64,000 nucleotides of DNA, from NCBI RefSeq assembly GCF_001698815.1, contig NZ_LGSI01000051.1, positions 1 through 64,000 of the forward strand, given 5' to 3'. A program made the translations under genes and the position numbers. Below the pieces are notes generated by a model. It saw only the letters and a program-made list of their open reading frames with translations. It searched no databases and was not told where the DNA came from. This stretch comes from Pseudomonas syringae. Its GTDB lineage: Bacteria > Pseudomonadota > Gammaproteobacteria > Pseudomonadales > Pseudomonadaceae. Below are positions 45,900 through 56,200 of this stretch, in pieces (position 1 is the stretch's first letter; each line of letters begins with the position of its first letter).

Positions 45900-46678
45900 T
45901 GAACTACTCCACCAATGAAATGATGACCATTGCCGCCGCACGTCGCTTGCGCAATGGAGCGGTCTGCTTCGTCGGCATCGGCCTGCCTTCCAAGGCGGCC
46001 AACCTGGCGCGGCTGACGTCCTCGCCGGATGTGGTGCTGATTTACGAATCTGGCCCGATTGGCGCCAAGCCTTCGGTATTGCCGCTGTCGATTGGTGACG
46101 GCGAACTGGCTGAAACCGCCGACACCGTAGTGTCCACCAGCGAAATCTTCCGCTACTGGCTGCAAGGCGGCCGGGTCGACGTCGGCTTCCTCGGCGCCGC
46201 GCAAGTCGACCGTTTCGGCAATATCAACACCACGGTCGTCGGCGATTATCACAATCCTAAAGTGCGTTTGCCGGGTGCCGGTGGGGCGCCGGAAATCGCC
46301 GGTTCGGCCAAACAGGTGTTGATCATCCTCAAGCAATCGGCGCGGGCGTTCGTCAACAAGCTCGACTTCATGACCTCGGTTGGCCATGGCGAAGGCGGCG
46401 ATTCGCGCAAACGCCTGGGCCTGCCGGGCGCCGGACCGGTGGGGATCATCACCGATCTGTGCATCATGGAACCTGAAGCGGACACCAACGAATTTGTCGT
46501 CACCACGCTGCATCCGGGCGTGACCCGCGAACAGGTGATTGCCGCCACGGGTTGGGACGTGCGCTTTGCCGAGAACGTCGAGTTTTCCGCCGACCCAACT
46601 GATGTTGAATTGACTGCCCTGCGTGATCTGGAAGCGCGAACCGCTGCCGCTCACGGCCAGGCGCCGGGAGAAGCGTGA
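45899..46678 (+). CDS. pcaJ: 3-oxoadipate CoA-transferase subunit B
   Basis: This 259-residue beta subunit carries the segment DVVLIYESGPIGAKPSVLPLSIGDGEL, with the glutamate in YESG as the expected catalytic residue that forms the CoA thioester. It forms a heteromer with the preceding pcaI product. The final TGA overlaps the pcaF start codon by one base. Confidence 0.95.
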   Translation: MNYSTNEMMTIAAARRLRNGAVCFVGIGLPSKAANLARLTSSPDVVLIYESGPIGAKPSVLPLSIGDGELAETADTVVSTSEIFRYWLQGGRVDVGFLGAAQVDRFGNINTTVVGDYHNPKVRLPGAGGAPEIAGSAKQVLIILKQSARAFVNKLDFMTSVGHGEGGDSRKRLGLPGAGPVGIITDLCIMEPEADTNEFVVTTLHPGVTREQVIAATGWDVRFAENVEFSADPTDVELTALRDLEARTAAAHGQAPGEA

Positions 46679-47877
46679 TGCGTGAAGTCTTTATCTGCGA
46701 TGCGATTCGCACCCCGATTGGTCGCTTCGGCGGCGGATTGGCCAGCGTGCGCGCCGACGATCTGGCCGCCGTGCCGATCAAGGCGCTGATGGAGCGCAAC
46801 CCCTCAGTGAACTGGAATGAAGTCGACGAAGTGTTCTTCGGCTGCGCCAACCAGGCTGGCGAAGACAACCGCAACGTCGCGCGTATGGCGGCGTTATTGG
46901 CGGGCTTGCCCGAGAGCATTCCCGGCGTGACCCTCAACCGGCTTTGCGCTTCGGGGATGGACGCCATCGGTACGGCGTTCCGCGCCATTGCTTCTGGTGA
47001 GATGGAGCTGGCGATTGCTGGCGGCGTCGAGTCGATGTCCCGTGCGCCATTTGTCATGGGCAAGGCCGATGCGGCGTATTCGCGCAACATGAAGCTGGAA
47101 GACACCACAATCGGTTGGCGCTTCGTCAATCCGCTGATGAAAGCGCAGTACGGTGTCGATTCGATGCCACAAACCGGCGATAACGTCGCCGATGATTTCA
47201 AGATTTCTCGAGCCGATCAGGACGCTTTCGCCCTGCGCAGCCAGCAGCGCACTGCCGCCGCCCAGGCTGCGGGCTTTTTCAAAGAGGAAATCGTTGCGGT
47301 ACGCGTGGCGCACAAGAAGGGCGAAACGGTGGTCGAGCAGGACGAACATCCTCGTGCCGACACCAGCCTGGAAACCCTGAGCAAGCTCAAACCGGTCAAT
47401 GGTCCTGACAAGACCGTCACCGCGGGCAATGCTTCGGGCGTCAACGATGGCGCCGCAGCGCTGATTCTGGCTTCGGCCGACGCGGTAAAAAAACACGGGC
47501 TGACCCCGCGCGCACGGATTCTTGGCATGGCCAGCGCCGGTGTGGCGCCACGCGTCATGGGCATTGGCCCGGTGCCGGCCGTGCGCAAACTGGTGGAACG
47601 CCTGGGTCTGGCGGTGGCGGATTTCGATGTGATCGAACTCAACGAAGCATTCGCCAGCCAGGGTTTGGCGGTGTTGCGCGAATTGGGTCTGGCCGACGAT
47701 GCGCCGCAGGTCAATCCTAACGGCGGCGCCATTGCCCTGGGGCATCCGCTGGGCATGAGCGGCGCGCGCCTGGTGCTGACGGCCTTGCATCAACTGGAAA
47801 AAAGCGGCGGCCGCCGAGGCCTGGCGACCATGTGTGTCGGAGTAGGGCAGGGCCTTGCACTGGCGATTGAGCGGTAA
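46678..47877 (+). CDS. pcaF: 3-oxoadipyl-CoA thiolase
   Basis: A 399-residue thiolase that splits 3-oxoadipyl-CoA into succinyl-CoA and acetyl-CoA, the last step of the beta-ketoadipate pathway. The acyl-binding Cys is in TLNRLCASGMDAIG (about C90). NEAFASQGLAVLRE contains the asparagine motif, GGAIALGHPLGMSGARL the His, and GLATMCVGVGQGLA the C-terminal Cys. The ATG at 46678 is preferred over the GTG one codon earlier. Confidence 0.97.
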   Translation: MREVFICDAIRTPIGRFGGGLASVRADDLAAVPIKALMERNPSVNWNEVDEVFFGCANQAGEDNRNVARMAALLAGLPESIPGVTLNRLCASGMDAIGTAFRAIASGEMELAIAGGVESMSRAPFVMGKADAAYSRNMKLEDTTIGWRFVNPLMKAQYGVDSMPQTGDNVADDFKISRADQDAFALRSQQRTAAAQAAGFFKEEIVAVRVAHKKGETVVEQDEHPRADTSLETLSKLKPVNGPDKTVTAGNASGVNDGAAALILASADAVKKHGLTPRARILGMASAGVAPRVMGIGPVPAVRKLVERLGLAVADFDVIELNEAFASQGLAVLRELGLADDAPQVNPNGGAIALGHPLGMSGARLVLTALHQLEKSGGRRGLATMCVGVGQGLALAIER

Positions 47878-47978
47878 CGCTACACCCGCAAATTACACTC
47901 ACCCGAGTCGTCGACTGCCTCCACGAAAAGGCAAATCGACGGCTTGGGTGATTGTTTTTGTGCAGCGCTTACTACGAC

Positions 47979-48083
47979 CGTAGGAGCGAATTCATTCGCG
48001 AGGGTGTCAGGCCTGACATCGAATTGTGCCAAATAGACACTTGGCGACAAGTCTGGCCCCTCCCGGATAAATCCGGTCCTACA
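47979..48083. repeat. Pseudomonas REP pair (BIME-like) after pcaF
   Basis: GTAGGAGCGAATTCATTCGCGA begins a REP unit with its own palindromic core. An inverted unit ends with ATAAATCCGGTCCTACAG. Between them is the perfect palindrome TGTCAGGCCTGACA (about 48005-48018). This layout is typical of extragenic REP pairs that fold into a long hairpin. Confidence 0.8.
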
Positions 48084-48189
48084 GGTAATCAGGCAACCCG
48101 CTAATTCTTTTCAAATTGTTGCGCGCTCTTCGGCAACAATGTTACAGGTTATGTCTTGAAATGCTGTTTAACACTTATGGGGAAAAATA

Positions 48190-49479
48190 ATGACAACGAC
48201 GCATTACACAGGTGAAGAACGCAGCAAGAGGATATTCGCGATTGTCGGTGCTTCTTCCGGCAACCTCGTCGAGTGGTTCGACTTTTATGTCTATGCCTTC
48301 TGCGCAATCTACTTTGCGCCCGCTTTTTTTCCGTCAGACGATCCAACCGTGCAATTGCTCAATACCGCTGGCGTGTTTGCCGCCGGGTTTTTGATGCGGC
48401 CTATCGGGGGCTGGCTGTTCGGTCGGGTGGCCGACAAACATGGCCGCAAGAACTCGATGATGATTGCGGTGTTGATGATGTGCGGCGGCTCGCTGATCAT
48501 CGCCTGCCTGCCGACTTATGCGTCGATAGGCGCCTGGGCACCGGCGCTGCTGTTGCTGGCGCGTCTGATTCAGGGCTTGTCGGTCGGCGGCGAGTACGGC
48601 ACGACCGCCACCTACATGAGCGAAGTCGCTTTGCGCGGGCAGCGCGGTTTTTTCGCATCGTTCCAGTACGTGACACTGATCGGCGGCCAGTTGCTGGCGG
48701 TGCTGACGGTAGTAATCATGCAGCAGTTCCTCAGCACTGAAGAATTGCGCGACTACGGCTGGCGGATTCCGTTTGTCATTGGCGCCGTTGCAGCGGTGAT
48801 TTCACTGTTTCTGCGTCGCAGCCTGGAAGAAACCACTACTGCTGAAAGCCGCAAGGATAAAGACGCCGGCAGCATCAGCGCGTTGTTCCGCGATCACAAG
48901 GCAGCCTTTATTACGGTGTTGGGTTACACCGCTGGCGGCTCGCTGATTTTCTACACCTTTACCACCTACATGCAGAAATACCTGGTGAACACCGGCGGCA
49001 TGCACCCCAAGACCGCCAGTTACATCATGACCGGCGCGCTGTTCCTTTATATGTGCATGCAACCGTTGTTCGGCATGCTCGCGGACAAGATCGGTCGTCG
49101 TAACTCGATGCTGTGGTTCGGCGCGCTGGGCACGCTGTGCACCGTGCCGATTCTGATGACCCTGAAAACCACCACCAACCCGTTCATGGCGTTTGTCCTG
49201 ATCACCCTGGCGCTGGCGATTGTCAGCTTCTACACCTCGATCAGCGGCCTGGTCAAAGCTGAGATGTTCCCGCCGCAGGTGCGTGCGTTGGGTGTGGGTC
49301 TGGCCTATGCAGTGGCCAATGCTGTATTCGGCGGCTCTGCCGAGTACGTGGCGTTGAACCTGAAGAACATGGGCATGGAGAGCAACTTTTACTGGTACGT
49401 AACGGTCATGATGGCCATCGCGTTCCTGTTCAGCCTGCGTCTGCCGAAACAGCCGGCGTATCTGCACGAAGATCATTGA
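48190..49479 (+). CDS. pcaT: MFS dicarboxylate/beta-ketoadipate transporter PcaT
   Basis: A 429-residue metabolite:H+ symporter with 12 predicted membrane helices. It has the MHS hallmarks GNLVEWFDFYVYAF at the N-terminus, RPIGGWLFGRVADKHGRK, and GLSVGGEYGTTATYMSE. It is closest to alpha-ketoglutarate permease/PcaT. Its place after pcaF supports beta-ketoadipate uptake. A 312-base gap with REP units separates it from pcaF, so it may have its own promoter. Confidence 0.88.
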   Translation: MTTTHYTGEERSKRIFAIVGASSGNLVEWFDFYVYAFCAIYFAPAFFPSDDPTVQLLNTAGVFAAGFLMRPIGGWLFGRVADKHGRKNSMMIAVLMMCGGSLIIACLPTYASIGAWAPALLLLARLIQGLSVGGEYGTTATYMSEVALRGQRGFFASFQYVTLIGGQLLAVLTVVIMQQFLSTEELRDYGWRIPFVIGAVAAVISLFLRRSLEETTTAESRKDKDAGSISALFRDHKAAFITVLGYTAGGSLIFYTFTTYMQKYLVNTGGMHPKTASYIMTGALFLYMCMQPLFGMLADKIGRRNSMLWFGALGTLCTVPILMTLKTTTNPFMAFVLITLALAIVSFYTSISGLVKAEMFPPQVRALGVGLAYAVANAVFGGSAEYVALNLKNMGMESNFYWYVTVMMAIAFLFSLRLPKQPAYLHEDH

Positions 49480-49517
49480 TGCGTAGCGCGGCTGCTTGAG
49501 GCGTACTTCTAAAGATC

Positions 49518-49550
49518 AAAAAAAACCCACCTGAATTGGTGGGTTTTTTT
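49518..49550. terminator. Bidirectional terminator between pcaT and emhC
   Basis: AAAAAACCCACC-TGAATT-GGTGGGTTTTTTT lies between two convergent genes, with A and T runs on both sides. Confidence 0.94.
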
Positions 49551-49562
49551 ATGGCGCTGCGA

Positions 49563-51023
49563 TCAGAACAACTGAACGCTCGGCTTCTCTTGCGAGATTG
49601 GCTTGGCCTGTCCGGTCTGCTCGTACCAGCCACCGCCCAAAGCCTTGTACAGATTGACCTCGCTGGTGAGCTGGGACAAACGGTCGGTGATCAACGACTG
49701 CTGCGCGCTGAACAACGAGCGCTGGGCGTCGAGGAAGGTCAGGTTGCTGTCGATGCCAATGCGATAGCGACGCTCGGCCAGACGGTAGTAGTCCTGGTTG
49801 GCGGCAACGAAATCACTTTGCGCCTGCAACTGCTCGTTGAAGGTTTTACGTGCAGTGAGACCGTCGGAAACTTCCTGGAACGCCGTCTGAATCGCCTTCT
49901 CGTAGTTGGCGACGCTGATTTCTTTCTGGATTTTCGAGTAATCCAGGCTGGCGCGCAGGCTACCGGCGTTGAAGATCGGGATGTTGATGCTCGGCTGGAA
50001 CAACCAGGTACCCGAACCGCCATTGAACAGACCGGACAAGTCCGGGCTGATCGTACCGGCATTGGCCGTCAGGCTGATGCTCGGGAAGAACGCAGCACGT
50101 GCCGCGCCGATATTGGCGTTGGCAGCCTTGAGTTCATGCTCGGCCTGCAGGATGTCCGGACGACGCTGCAACAGCTCCGAAGGCATGCCGGCGGGTACGA
50201 GACTCAGCAGGTCCGCGCTCAGAGGCTGGGCTTGTGGCAGGTTGTTCGGCAGGCCGGAACCGAGCAACAGCGTCAGGCTGTTGAGGTCCTGGGCAACCTG
50301 ACGCTGGTAGCGCGCCAGGGAAACCCGCGCACTTTCCACCGAGGTCCGCGACTGACTCAGGTCCAGCGCCGACGACACACCGACTTCATTGCTGCGCGAA
50401 GTCAGGCGATAGCTTTCTTCGAACGCCTTGAGGGTGTTCTGGGTCAGCTTGAGCAGTTCCTGGTCGGCTTGCCACGTCAGGTAAGCATTGGCGACGTTGG
50501 CCACCAGGCTGATCTGTGTGCTGCGGCGCGCTTCTTCGCTGGAGAAGTAAGTCTCCAGCGCTTGTTCGCTAAGGCTGCGTACGCGACCGAACAGGTCCAG
50601 CTCGTAGGCGCTGACGCCCAATGTGGCCGAGTACTGGCTGGTAATGCCCGACTCGCCGCTGGTGGACAGGTTTGCCGGAACCCGCTGACGGCTACCACTG
50701 CCCGTGGCGGAAACCGCCGGGAACAGATCGGCACGCTGGATGCGGTATTGCGCACGGTAGGCGTCGATGTTCAGCGCCGCGACGCGCAGGTCACGGTTAT
50801 TGACCAGTGCCGTCTGGATCAGCTGTTGCAGGGCCGGGTCATGGAAAAACTGACGCCAGCCTTGTTCCGCCGCCGCAACGTTGGCCGCTTCGGCCGGCGA
50901 ATACGCCGGACCTTGCGGATACTGCGCCGCGACCGGCGCTGCAGGCTGATTGTACTCAGGGATCAACGAGCAGCCGCCGAGAATGAACGCGGTGACCGCC
51001 AGAGAGATCAGGGACTTGCTCAT
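49563..51023 (-). CDS. emhC: Outer-membrane channel of RND efflux pump (OprM/TtgC/EmhC type)
   Basis: A 486-residue TolC-like outer-membrane lipoprotein. The lipobox is ILGGC (Cys near 18). Two repeated outer-membrane efflux domains follow, with YELDLFGRVRSLSEQALETYFSSEEARRS as a typical segment. It completes the tripartite pump with the two upstream genes. The start overlaps the emhB stop by 4 bases. Names emhC (P. fluorescens) and ttgC (P. putida) are equivalent here. Confidence 0.94.
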   Translation of the reverse strand: MSKSLISLAVTAFILGGCSLIPEYNQPAAPVAAQYPQGPAYSPAEAANVAAAEQGWRQFFHDPALQQLIQTALVNNRDLRVAALNIDAYRAQYRIQRADLFPAVSATGSGSRQRVPANLSTSGESGITSQYSATLGVSAYELDLFGRVRSLSEQALETYFSSEEARRSTQISLVANVANAYLTWQADQELLKLTQNTLKAFEESYRLTSRSNEVGVSSALDLSQSRTSVESARVSLARYQRQVAQDLNSLTLLLGSGLPNNLPQAQPLSADLLSLVPAGMPSELLQRRPDILQAEHELKAANANIGAARAAFFPSISLTANAGTISPDLSGLFNGGSGTWLFQPSINIPIFNAGSLRASLDYSKIQKEISVANYEKAIQTAFQEVSDGLTARKTFNEQLQAQSDFVAANQDYYRLAERRYRIGIDSNLTFLDAQRSLFSAQQSLITDRLSQLTSEVNLYKALGGGWYEQTGQAKPISQEKPSVQLF

Positions 51024-54000
51024 TGGCCAGCCTCATCATGTGAAGTTTCTTTCTGTTTGCCCTTGAACAACGAGGATACCGAGACGAAGAACAATGGTAC
51101 CCAGAAGATCGCCAGGACAACGGCCGTGATCATACCGCCGATTACGCCAGTACCGATCGAATGTTGACTGCCCGAACCCGCACCGGTGGAAATCGCCAGC
51201 GGTACAACGCCGAGGATGAACGCCATGGACGTCATCACAATCGGTCGCAGACGCATCCGGCAGGCTTCGATTGCTGCATCCACAAGGCTCTTGCCCTGTT
51301 CATGCAGTTCCTTGGCGAATTCCACGATGAGGATCGCGTTCTTCGCCGCCAGACCTACCGTCACCAACAAGCCCACCTGGAAGAATACGTCGTTGGACAA
51401 ACCACGCAGGCTGGTTGCCATCAACGCACCGATAACCCCGAGCGGAACCACCAGCAACACGGCGATTGGAATCGACCAGCTTTCATAGAGTGCCGCCAGA
51501 CAGAGGAACACCACCAGCAGCGACAACGCATACAACGCGGGCGCTTGCGAGCCGGACAGACGTTCTTCGTACGACAGGCCGGTCCATGAATATCCGATAC
51601 CCGCTGGCAGTTTCTTGGCCAGGGCTTCGACTTCAGCCATTGCTTCACCCGAGCTATAACCCGGCGCCGGAGTACCGAGCACTTCCTCTGCGGTCACACC
51701 GTTATAGCGCGACAGTTTTGGTGAGCCGTAAACCCAGGTACCGGAAGCGAACGATGCGAACGGCACCATTTCGCCCTTGGCGTTGCGTACGTACCACTTC
51801 TTCAGGTCTTCGGGGCTCATGCGGGCATTGGCTTCACCCTGCACATACACCTTCTTGACTCGACCACGGTCGATGAAGTCGTTGACGTAGCTACCGCCCA
51901 GCGCGATGGACAGCGTGGTGTCGATGTCCGACAGCGTCACGCCCAAGGCACTGGCGCGTTCGTCGTCGATGGTCAGCTGATACTGCGGCTCGTCGTTCAA
52001 GCCGTTGGGACGTACGCCCGCCAGAATCTTGCTTTGCGCCGCCATGCCGAGGAACTGGTTGCGAGCTTCCATCAACTTGGCATGGCCGACACCGCCCTGA
52101 TCCTGCAGGAAGATGTCGAAGCCCGTGGCGTTACCCAGTTCCAGAACCGCTGGCGGAACCACGGCGAACACCATTGCATCACGGAAGCCGAAGAAGTGCG
52201 CCTGTGCCCGTTTGGCCAGCGCAAACACGCTGTTTTCTGCGGAGCGATCGCCCCATGGCTTGAGCATGATGAAGGCCAGACCCGAACTTTGACCGCGACC
52301 CGCGAAGTTGAAGCCGTTTACGGTGAATACCGAGGCAACCGCGCCGCCTTCTTCTTCAAGCAAGTACTTGCGCATGTTGTCGATCACGCCCTGAGTACGC
52401 TCGGCCGAAGAACCCGCCGGTGTCTGTACCTGGGCAAAGATCACGCCCTGGTCTTCTTCAGGCAGGAACGCCGCTGGAATGCGCGTGAACATCCAGATCA
52501 TGCCGGCAAAAATCAGGATGTAGACCAGGAATGCCGGGATGCGGTGCTTGAGCATATTGCCCACGCCACGCTCGTAGCTCTGCACGCTGCGGTCGAAGGT
52601 CCGGTTGAACCAGCCGAAGAAGCCGCGTTTTGGCTGACCGTGCTTTTCATGGTCGATCGGCTTGAGCATGGTGGCGCACAAGGCCGGGGTGAAGATCAAC
52701 GCGACGACCACCGAGAGGGCCATGGCCGAAACAATCGTGATCGAGAACTGCTTGTAGATCACGCCGGTGGAACCACCGAAGAACGCCATTGGCAGCAGAA
52801 CCGCCGACAGCACCAGAGCGATACCGATCAGCGCGCCCTGGATCTGCTCCATGGACTTGATCGTGGCTTCTCGCGGCGAAAGTTTCTCCTCCGCCATCAC
52901 CCGCTCGACGTTCTCCACCACCACAATCGCATCGTCCACCAGCAAGCCGATGGCCAGGATCATGCCGAACATGGTCAAGGTGTTGATGGTAAAGCCGAAG
53001 GCCGCGAGGATGCCGAACGTACCCAGCAATACTACGGGCACGGTCATCGTGGTGATGATCGTGGCGCGGAAGTTCTGCAGGAACAGGTACATCACCAGGA
53101 ACACCAGCACAATCGCTTCGCCGAGCGTATGCACCACGCCGGAAATCGATTCACTGACCACTGGCGTCGTGTCATACGGATAAACGACTTTCATGCCCGG
53201 CGGGAAAAACGGTTCGAGTTGAGCAACCGTGGTGCGAATCGCCTTGGCGGTGTCCAGTGCGTTGGCACCGGTTGCCAGCTTGATTGCCAGACCGGAGGCT
53301 GCCTTGCCGTTGAACTGCGCGTCGATGCTGTAGTTTTCGCCACCCAGGCCAACACGGGCCACGTCACGCAAACGAACCTGCGAGCCGTCCTGATTCACTT
53401 TCAGGAAGATGTTGCCGAACTGCTCGGCGGTCTGCAGACGCGTCTTGCCGATGATGGTTGCGTTGAGCTGCTGGCCCGGCATCGCTGGCAAACCGCCCAG
53501 CTGACCGGAAGAAACCTGCACGTTCTGCGCAGCAATGGCGGTTTTCACGTCCACTGGCGTCAGCTGGAAGTTGTTCAGCTTGGCCGGATCGAGCCAGATA
53601 CGCATGGCGTACTGGGCACCGAACACCTGGAAGTCGCCCACACCGGAAGTACGGGAGATAGGGTCCTGCATGTTCGAGACGATGTAGTTGGCCAAGTCTT
53701 CCTTGCCCATGCTTCCGTCTTCAGACACCAGACCGATAACCATCAGGAAGTTTTTCACTGCCTTGGTTACCCGGATGCCTTGCTGCTGAACTTCCTGCGG
53801 CAAGAGCGGCGTTGCCAGGTTCAGTTTGTTCTGGACCTGAACCTGCGCCGTATCCGGGTTGGTGCCCTGGTTAAACGTTGCAGTGATGGTCATGCTGCCG
53901 TCGGAGTTACTTTCCGAGCCAACATAACGCAGGTTGTCGATACCGTTGAGCTGCTGCTCGATCACCTGAACCACGGTGTCCTGCACGGTCTGTGCAGAAG

Positions 54001-54154
54001 CGCCCGGGTAAGTAACCTGAATCGCAATGGCCGGTGGCGCAATGCTCGGGTACTGGTTGATCGGCAACTTGAGGATCGATAAAGCCCCGACCAGCATAAT
54101 CACGAGGGCAATTACCCACGCGAAAATCGGGCGGTCGATAAAAAATTTCGACAT
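51020..54154 (-). CDS. emhB: RND multidrug efflux transporter (MexB/TtgB/EmhB type)
   Basis: A 1044-residue HAE1-family inner-membrane pump with 12 membrane helices and two large periplasmic loops. Visible features are SKFFIDRPIFAWVIALVIML, the proton-relay aspartates in GLLVDDAIVVVENVERVM, and GLAAKNAILIVEFAKEL. Driven by the proton gradient, it expels drugs, solvents and aromatics. GGGGAG precedes the start. It begins 3 bases after emhA and overlaps emhC. Confidence 0.97.
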   Translation of the reverse strand: MSKFFIDRPIFAWVIALVIMLVGALSILKLPINQYPSIAPPAIAIQVTYPGASAQTVQDTVVQVIEQQLNGIDNLRYVGSESNSDGSMTITATFNQGTNPDTAQVQVQNKLNLATPLLPQEVQQQGIRVTKAVKNFLMVIGLVSEDGSMGKEDLANYIVSNMQDPISRTSGVGDFQVFGAQYAMRIWLDPAKLNNFQLTPVDVKTAIAAQNVQVSSGQLGGLPAMPGQQLNATIIGKTRLQTAEQFGNIFLKVNQDGSQVRLRDVARVGLGGENYSIDAQFNGKAASGLAIKLATGANALDTAKAIRTTVAQLEPFFPPGMKVVYPYDTTPVVSESISGVVHTLGEAIVLVFLVMYLFLQNFRATIITTMTVPVVLLGTFGILAAFGFTINTLTMFGMILAIGLLVDDAIVVVENVERVMAEEKLSPREATIKSMEQIQGALIGIALVLSAVLLPMAFFGGSTGVIYKQFSITIVSAMALSVVVALIFTPALCATMLKPIDHEKHGQPKRGFFGWFNRTFDRSVQSYERGVGNMLKHRIPAFLVYILIFAGMIWMFTRIPAAFLPEEDQGVIFAQVQTPAGSSAERTQGVIDNMRKYLLEEEGGAVASVFTVNGFNFAGRGQSSGLAFIMLKPWGDRSAENSVFALAKRAQAHFFGFRDAMVFAVVPPAVLELGNATGFDIFLQDQGGVGHAKLMEARNQFLGMAAQSKILAGVRPNGLNDEPQYQLTIDDERASALGVTLSDIDTTLSIALGGSYVNDFIDRGRVKKVYVQGEANARMSPEDLKKWYVRNAKGEMVPFASFASGTWVYGSPKLSRYNGVTAEEVLGTPAPGYSSGEAMAEVEALAKKLPAGIGYSWTGLSYEERLSGSQAPALYALSLLVVFLCLAALYESWSIPIAVLLVVPLGVIGALMATSLRGLSNDVFFQVGLLVTVGLAAKNAILIVEFAKELHEQGKSLVDAAIEACRMRLRPIVMTSMAFILGVVPLAISTGAGSGSQHSIGTGVIGGMITAVVLAIFWVPLFFVSVSSLFKGKQKETSHDEAGQ

Positions 54155-54157
54155 GAA

Positions 54158-55318
54158 TTACTCCCCTTTACTGCCTGCGGCTTTTTCAGTTGCCGGGGCA
54201 GGTGCCGGGTTTGCCGACTGGACGTTGGTGGCTTCTGCGACCTTCACTTCTGCGCCTGGTTTAACGTACTGCAGACCTTCAGTGATGATCCGGTCTCCGG
54301 CTTGCAGGCCACTTTCGATCAACCAGTCGCTACCCACGGTGCGATTAGCCACCAAGGTGCGCAATTCGACCTTGTTGTCCTTGTTGACGATCAATGCGGT
54401 CGGCGTGCCTTTCAGGTCACGCGTAACGCCTTGTTGTGGCGCCAGGATCGCTGTGGCATTCACGCCGGTTTGTAGACGGGCGTGAACGAACATGCCTGGC
54501 AGCAAACGGTGGTCCGGGTTCGGGAACACGGCGCGCAGGGTCACCGAGCCGGTGGTTTGATCCACGGAGACTTCAGAGAATTCCAGTTTGCCTTCCAGTG
54601 CGTACTTGCTGTTGTCTTCCAGGGTCAGATTGACCTTGGCCGCGTTCTCGCCAGCTTTCTGCAACTTGCCGCTGTCGAGTTCGGCGCGCAGCTTGAGCAT
54701 GTCGACCGAAGACTGCACCACATCGACGTAGATCGGGTCGAGTTGCTGAATCGTCGCCATGGCATCGGTCTGAGCACTGCTGACCAGTGCGCCTTCAGTT
54801 ACCGACGAGCGACCAATACGGCCGGCAATCGGCGAAAGCACCTTGGTGTAGCGCAGGTTGATCTGCGCGGTTTGATACGTGGCCTGCGCGGTCAGGCTGT
54901 CGGCCAGGGCCGTGTCGTATTCCTGACGGCTGACGGCTTGCTCGCTGACCAGCTGCTTATAACGATCGGCCAGTGATTTTGCCGATTGCAAGGCAGCCTT
55001 GGCGCTGTTGGCAGTGGCTTCGTAAAGGGCCGGGTCGATCTGGTAGAGCTGCTGACCGACTTTGACGTCCGCGCCTTCAGTGAACAGACGTTTGAGAATG
55101 ATGCCGTTGACCTGCGGACGAACCTCCGCGATGCGGAACGCCGTGGTTCTGCCGGGCAGCTCCGAGGTCAGCGCGTACGGCTGGGTTTTCAGAGTGACCA
55201 CACCAACCTGAGGTGGCGGCGGAGCAGGGGCCGCCTCTTCTTTTTTACTGCAACCGCCGAGCAGGGTGGCCAGGGCGACGGCAGTGACCAGAACGGTAAC
55301 AGCTGGCTTGAATTGCAT
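54158..55318 (-). CDS. emhA: RND efflux periplasmic adaptor (MexA/TtgA/EmhA type)
   Basis: A 386-residue membrane-fusion lipoprotein. Lipobox LLGGC lies near residue 22. A lipoyl/barrel-sandwich region flanks the alpha hairpin (AKAALQSAKSLADRYKQLVSEQAVSRQEYDTAL). The ATG at 55318 is chosen over a frame to 55351 because GAGGA lies about 6 bases upstream and the signal then starts properly. First gene of emhABC, behind the EmhR operator. Confidence 0.95.
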   Translation of the reverse strand: MQFKPAVTVLVTAVALATLLGGCSKKEEAAPAPPPPQVGVVTLKTQPYALTSELPGRTTAFRIAEVRPQVNGIILKRLFTEGADVKVGQQLYQIDPALYEATANSAKAALQSAKSLADRYKQLVSEQAVSRQEYDTALADSLTAQATYQTAQINLRYTKVLSPIAGRIGRSSVTEGALVSSAQTDAMATIQQLDPIYVDVVQSSVDMLKLRAELDSGKLQKAGENAAKVNLTLEDNSKYALEGKLEFSEVSVDQTTGSVTLRAVFPNPDHRLLPGMFVHARLQTGVNATAILAPQQGVTRDLKGTPTALIVNKDNKVELRTLVANRTVGSDWLIESGLQAGDRIITEGLQYVKPGAEVKVAEATNVQSANPAPAPATEKAAGSKGE

Positions 55319-55404
55319 GAAGATCCTCGGGTCAGGAGCCTGAGTGCTCAAGAAGGTTAAAGGTTAAAAATGTATTCCGGCTGGATAAGTAGGAAGCTAA
55401 TGAA

Positions 55405-55434
55405 TATACTTACATTCACGGTTGTTTGTAAATA
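55405..55434. promoter_or_regulatory. EmhR/TtgR operator
   Basis: On the minus strand the 30 bases contain TATTTACAAACAACC followed by GTGAATGTAAGTATA. This matches the P. putida TtgR operator as I remember it, with about one change. It lies between emhA (86 bases) and emhR (133 bases), so it can control both divergent promoters. Confidence 0.85.
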
Positions 55435-55567
55435 CCCTTCCCTGCATCAATACGCCGCAGGAATCGGGGATTGTAGGTTCGGGACAAGGCAATACAAATG
55501 CCGCCCGGTTCTGCTTCGAACCTGCGTTTTTCGCAGCTTCAAGTAATTTGATTGAGGTTTTACTGCC

Positions 55568-56200
55568 ATGGTCCGTCGTACCAAAGAAGAAGCTCAGGTC
55601 ACCCGCAGCCAGATTCTGGAGGCTGCCGAGCAGGCATTCTATGAGCGGGGCGTGGCGCGTACGACCCTGGCGGACATCGCCTCGATTGCCGGCGTGACGC
55701 GCGGCGCTATCTACTGGCACTTCAGCAACAAGGCTGATCTGGTGCAAGCGATGCTCGACAGCCTGCAAGAGCCACTTGAAGAAATGGCCAGGGCGAGCGA
55801 AAGCGAGCACGAAGAAGACCCGCTGGGCTGCATGAAAAAACTTCTGATTCATTTGTTTCATAAAGTTGCACTGGACCCGAAAACGCGTCGCATCAATGAG
55901 ATTCTGTTTCATAAATGCGAGTTTACCGATGAAATGTGTGACTTTCGTCGTCAGCGCCAGGCCAATGCCCTGGAATGCAACGATCGAATCGGCGTTGCCT
56001 TGAATAACGCGGTTCGAAAAGGGCAGCTTCCCGCCAACCTCGACAGCGTTCGCGCGTCGATCACATTACATGCCTATATCGATGGCATGCTCGGCCAGTG
56101 GTTGCTGATTCCTGACAGCTATTCGCTCAACAAACATGCTGAACAGTGGGTAGAAGCAGGCTTGGACATGTTGCGCCTGAGTCCTGCGTTGCGAAACTGA
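55568..56200 (+). CDS. emhR: TetR-family repressor of the RND pump
   Basis: A 210-residue TetR regulator with an N-terminal helix-turn-helix (TTLADIASIAGVTRGAIYWHFSNKADLV) and an AcrR-type ligand domain (LGCMKKLLIHLFHKVALDPKTRRINEILFHKCEF). Length equals TtgR and EmhR (210). It should bind the operator in the divergent gap and release it on binding antibiotics or aromatic compounds, as in TtgR. Confidence 0.94.
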   Translation: MVRRTKEEAQVTRSQILEAAEQAFYERGVARTTLADIASIAGVTRGAIYWHFSNKADLVQAMLDSLQEPLEEMARASESEHEEDPLGCMKKLLIHLFHKVALDPKTRRINEILFHKCEFTDEMCDFRRQRQANALECNDRIGVALNNAVRKGQLPANLDSVRASITLHAYIDGMLGQWLLIPDSYSLNKHAEQWVEAGLDMLRLSPALRN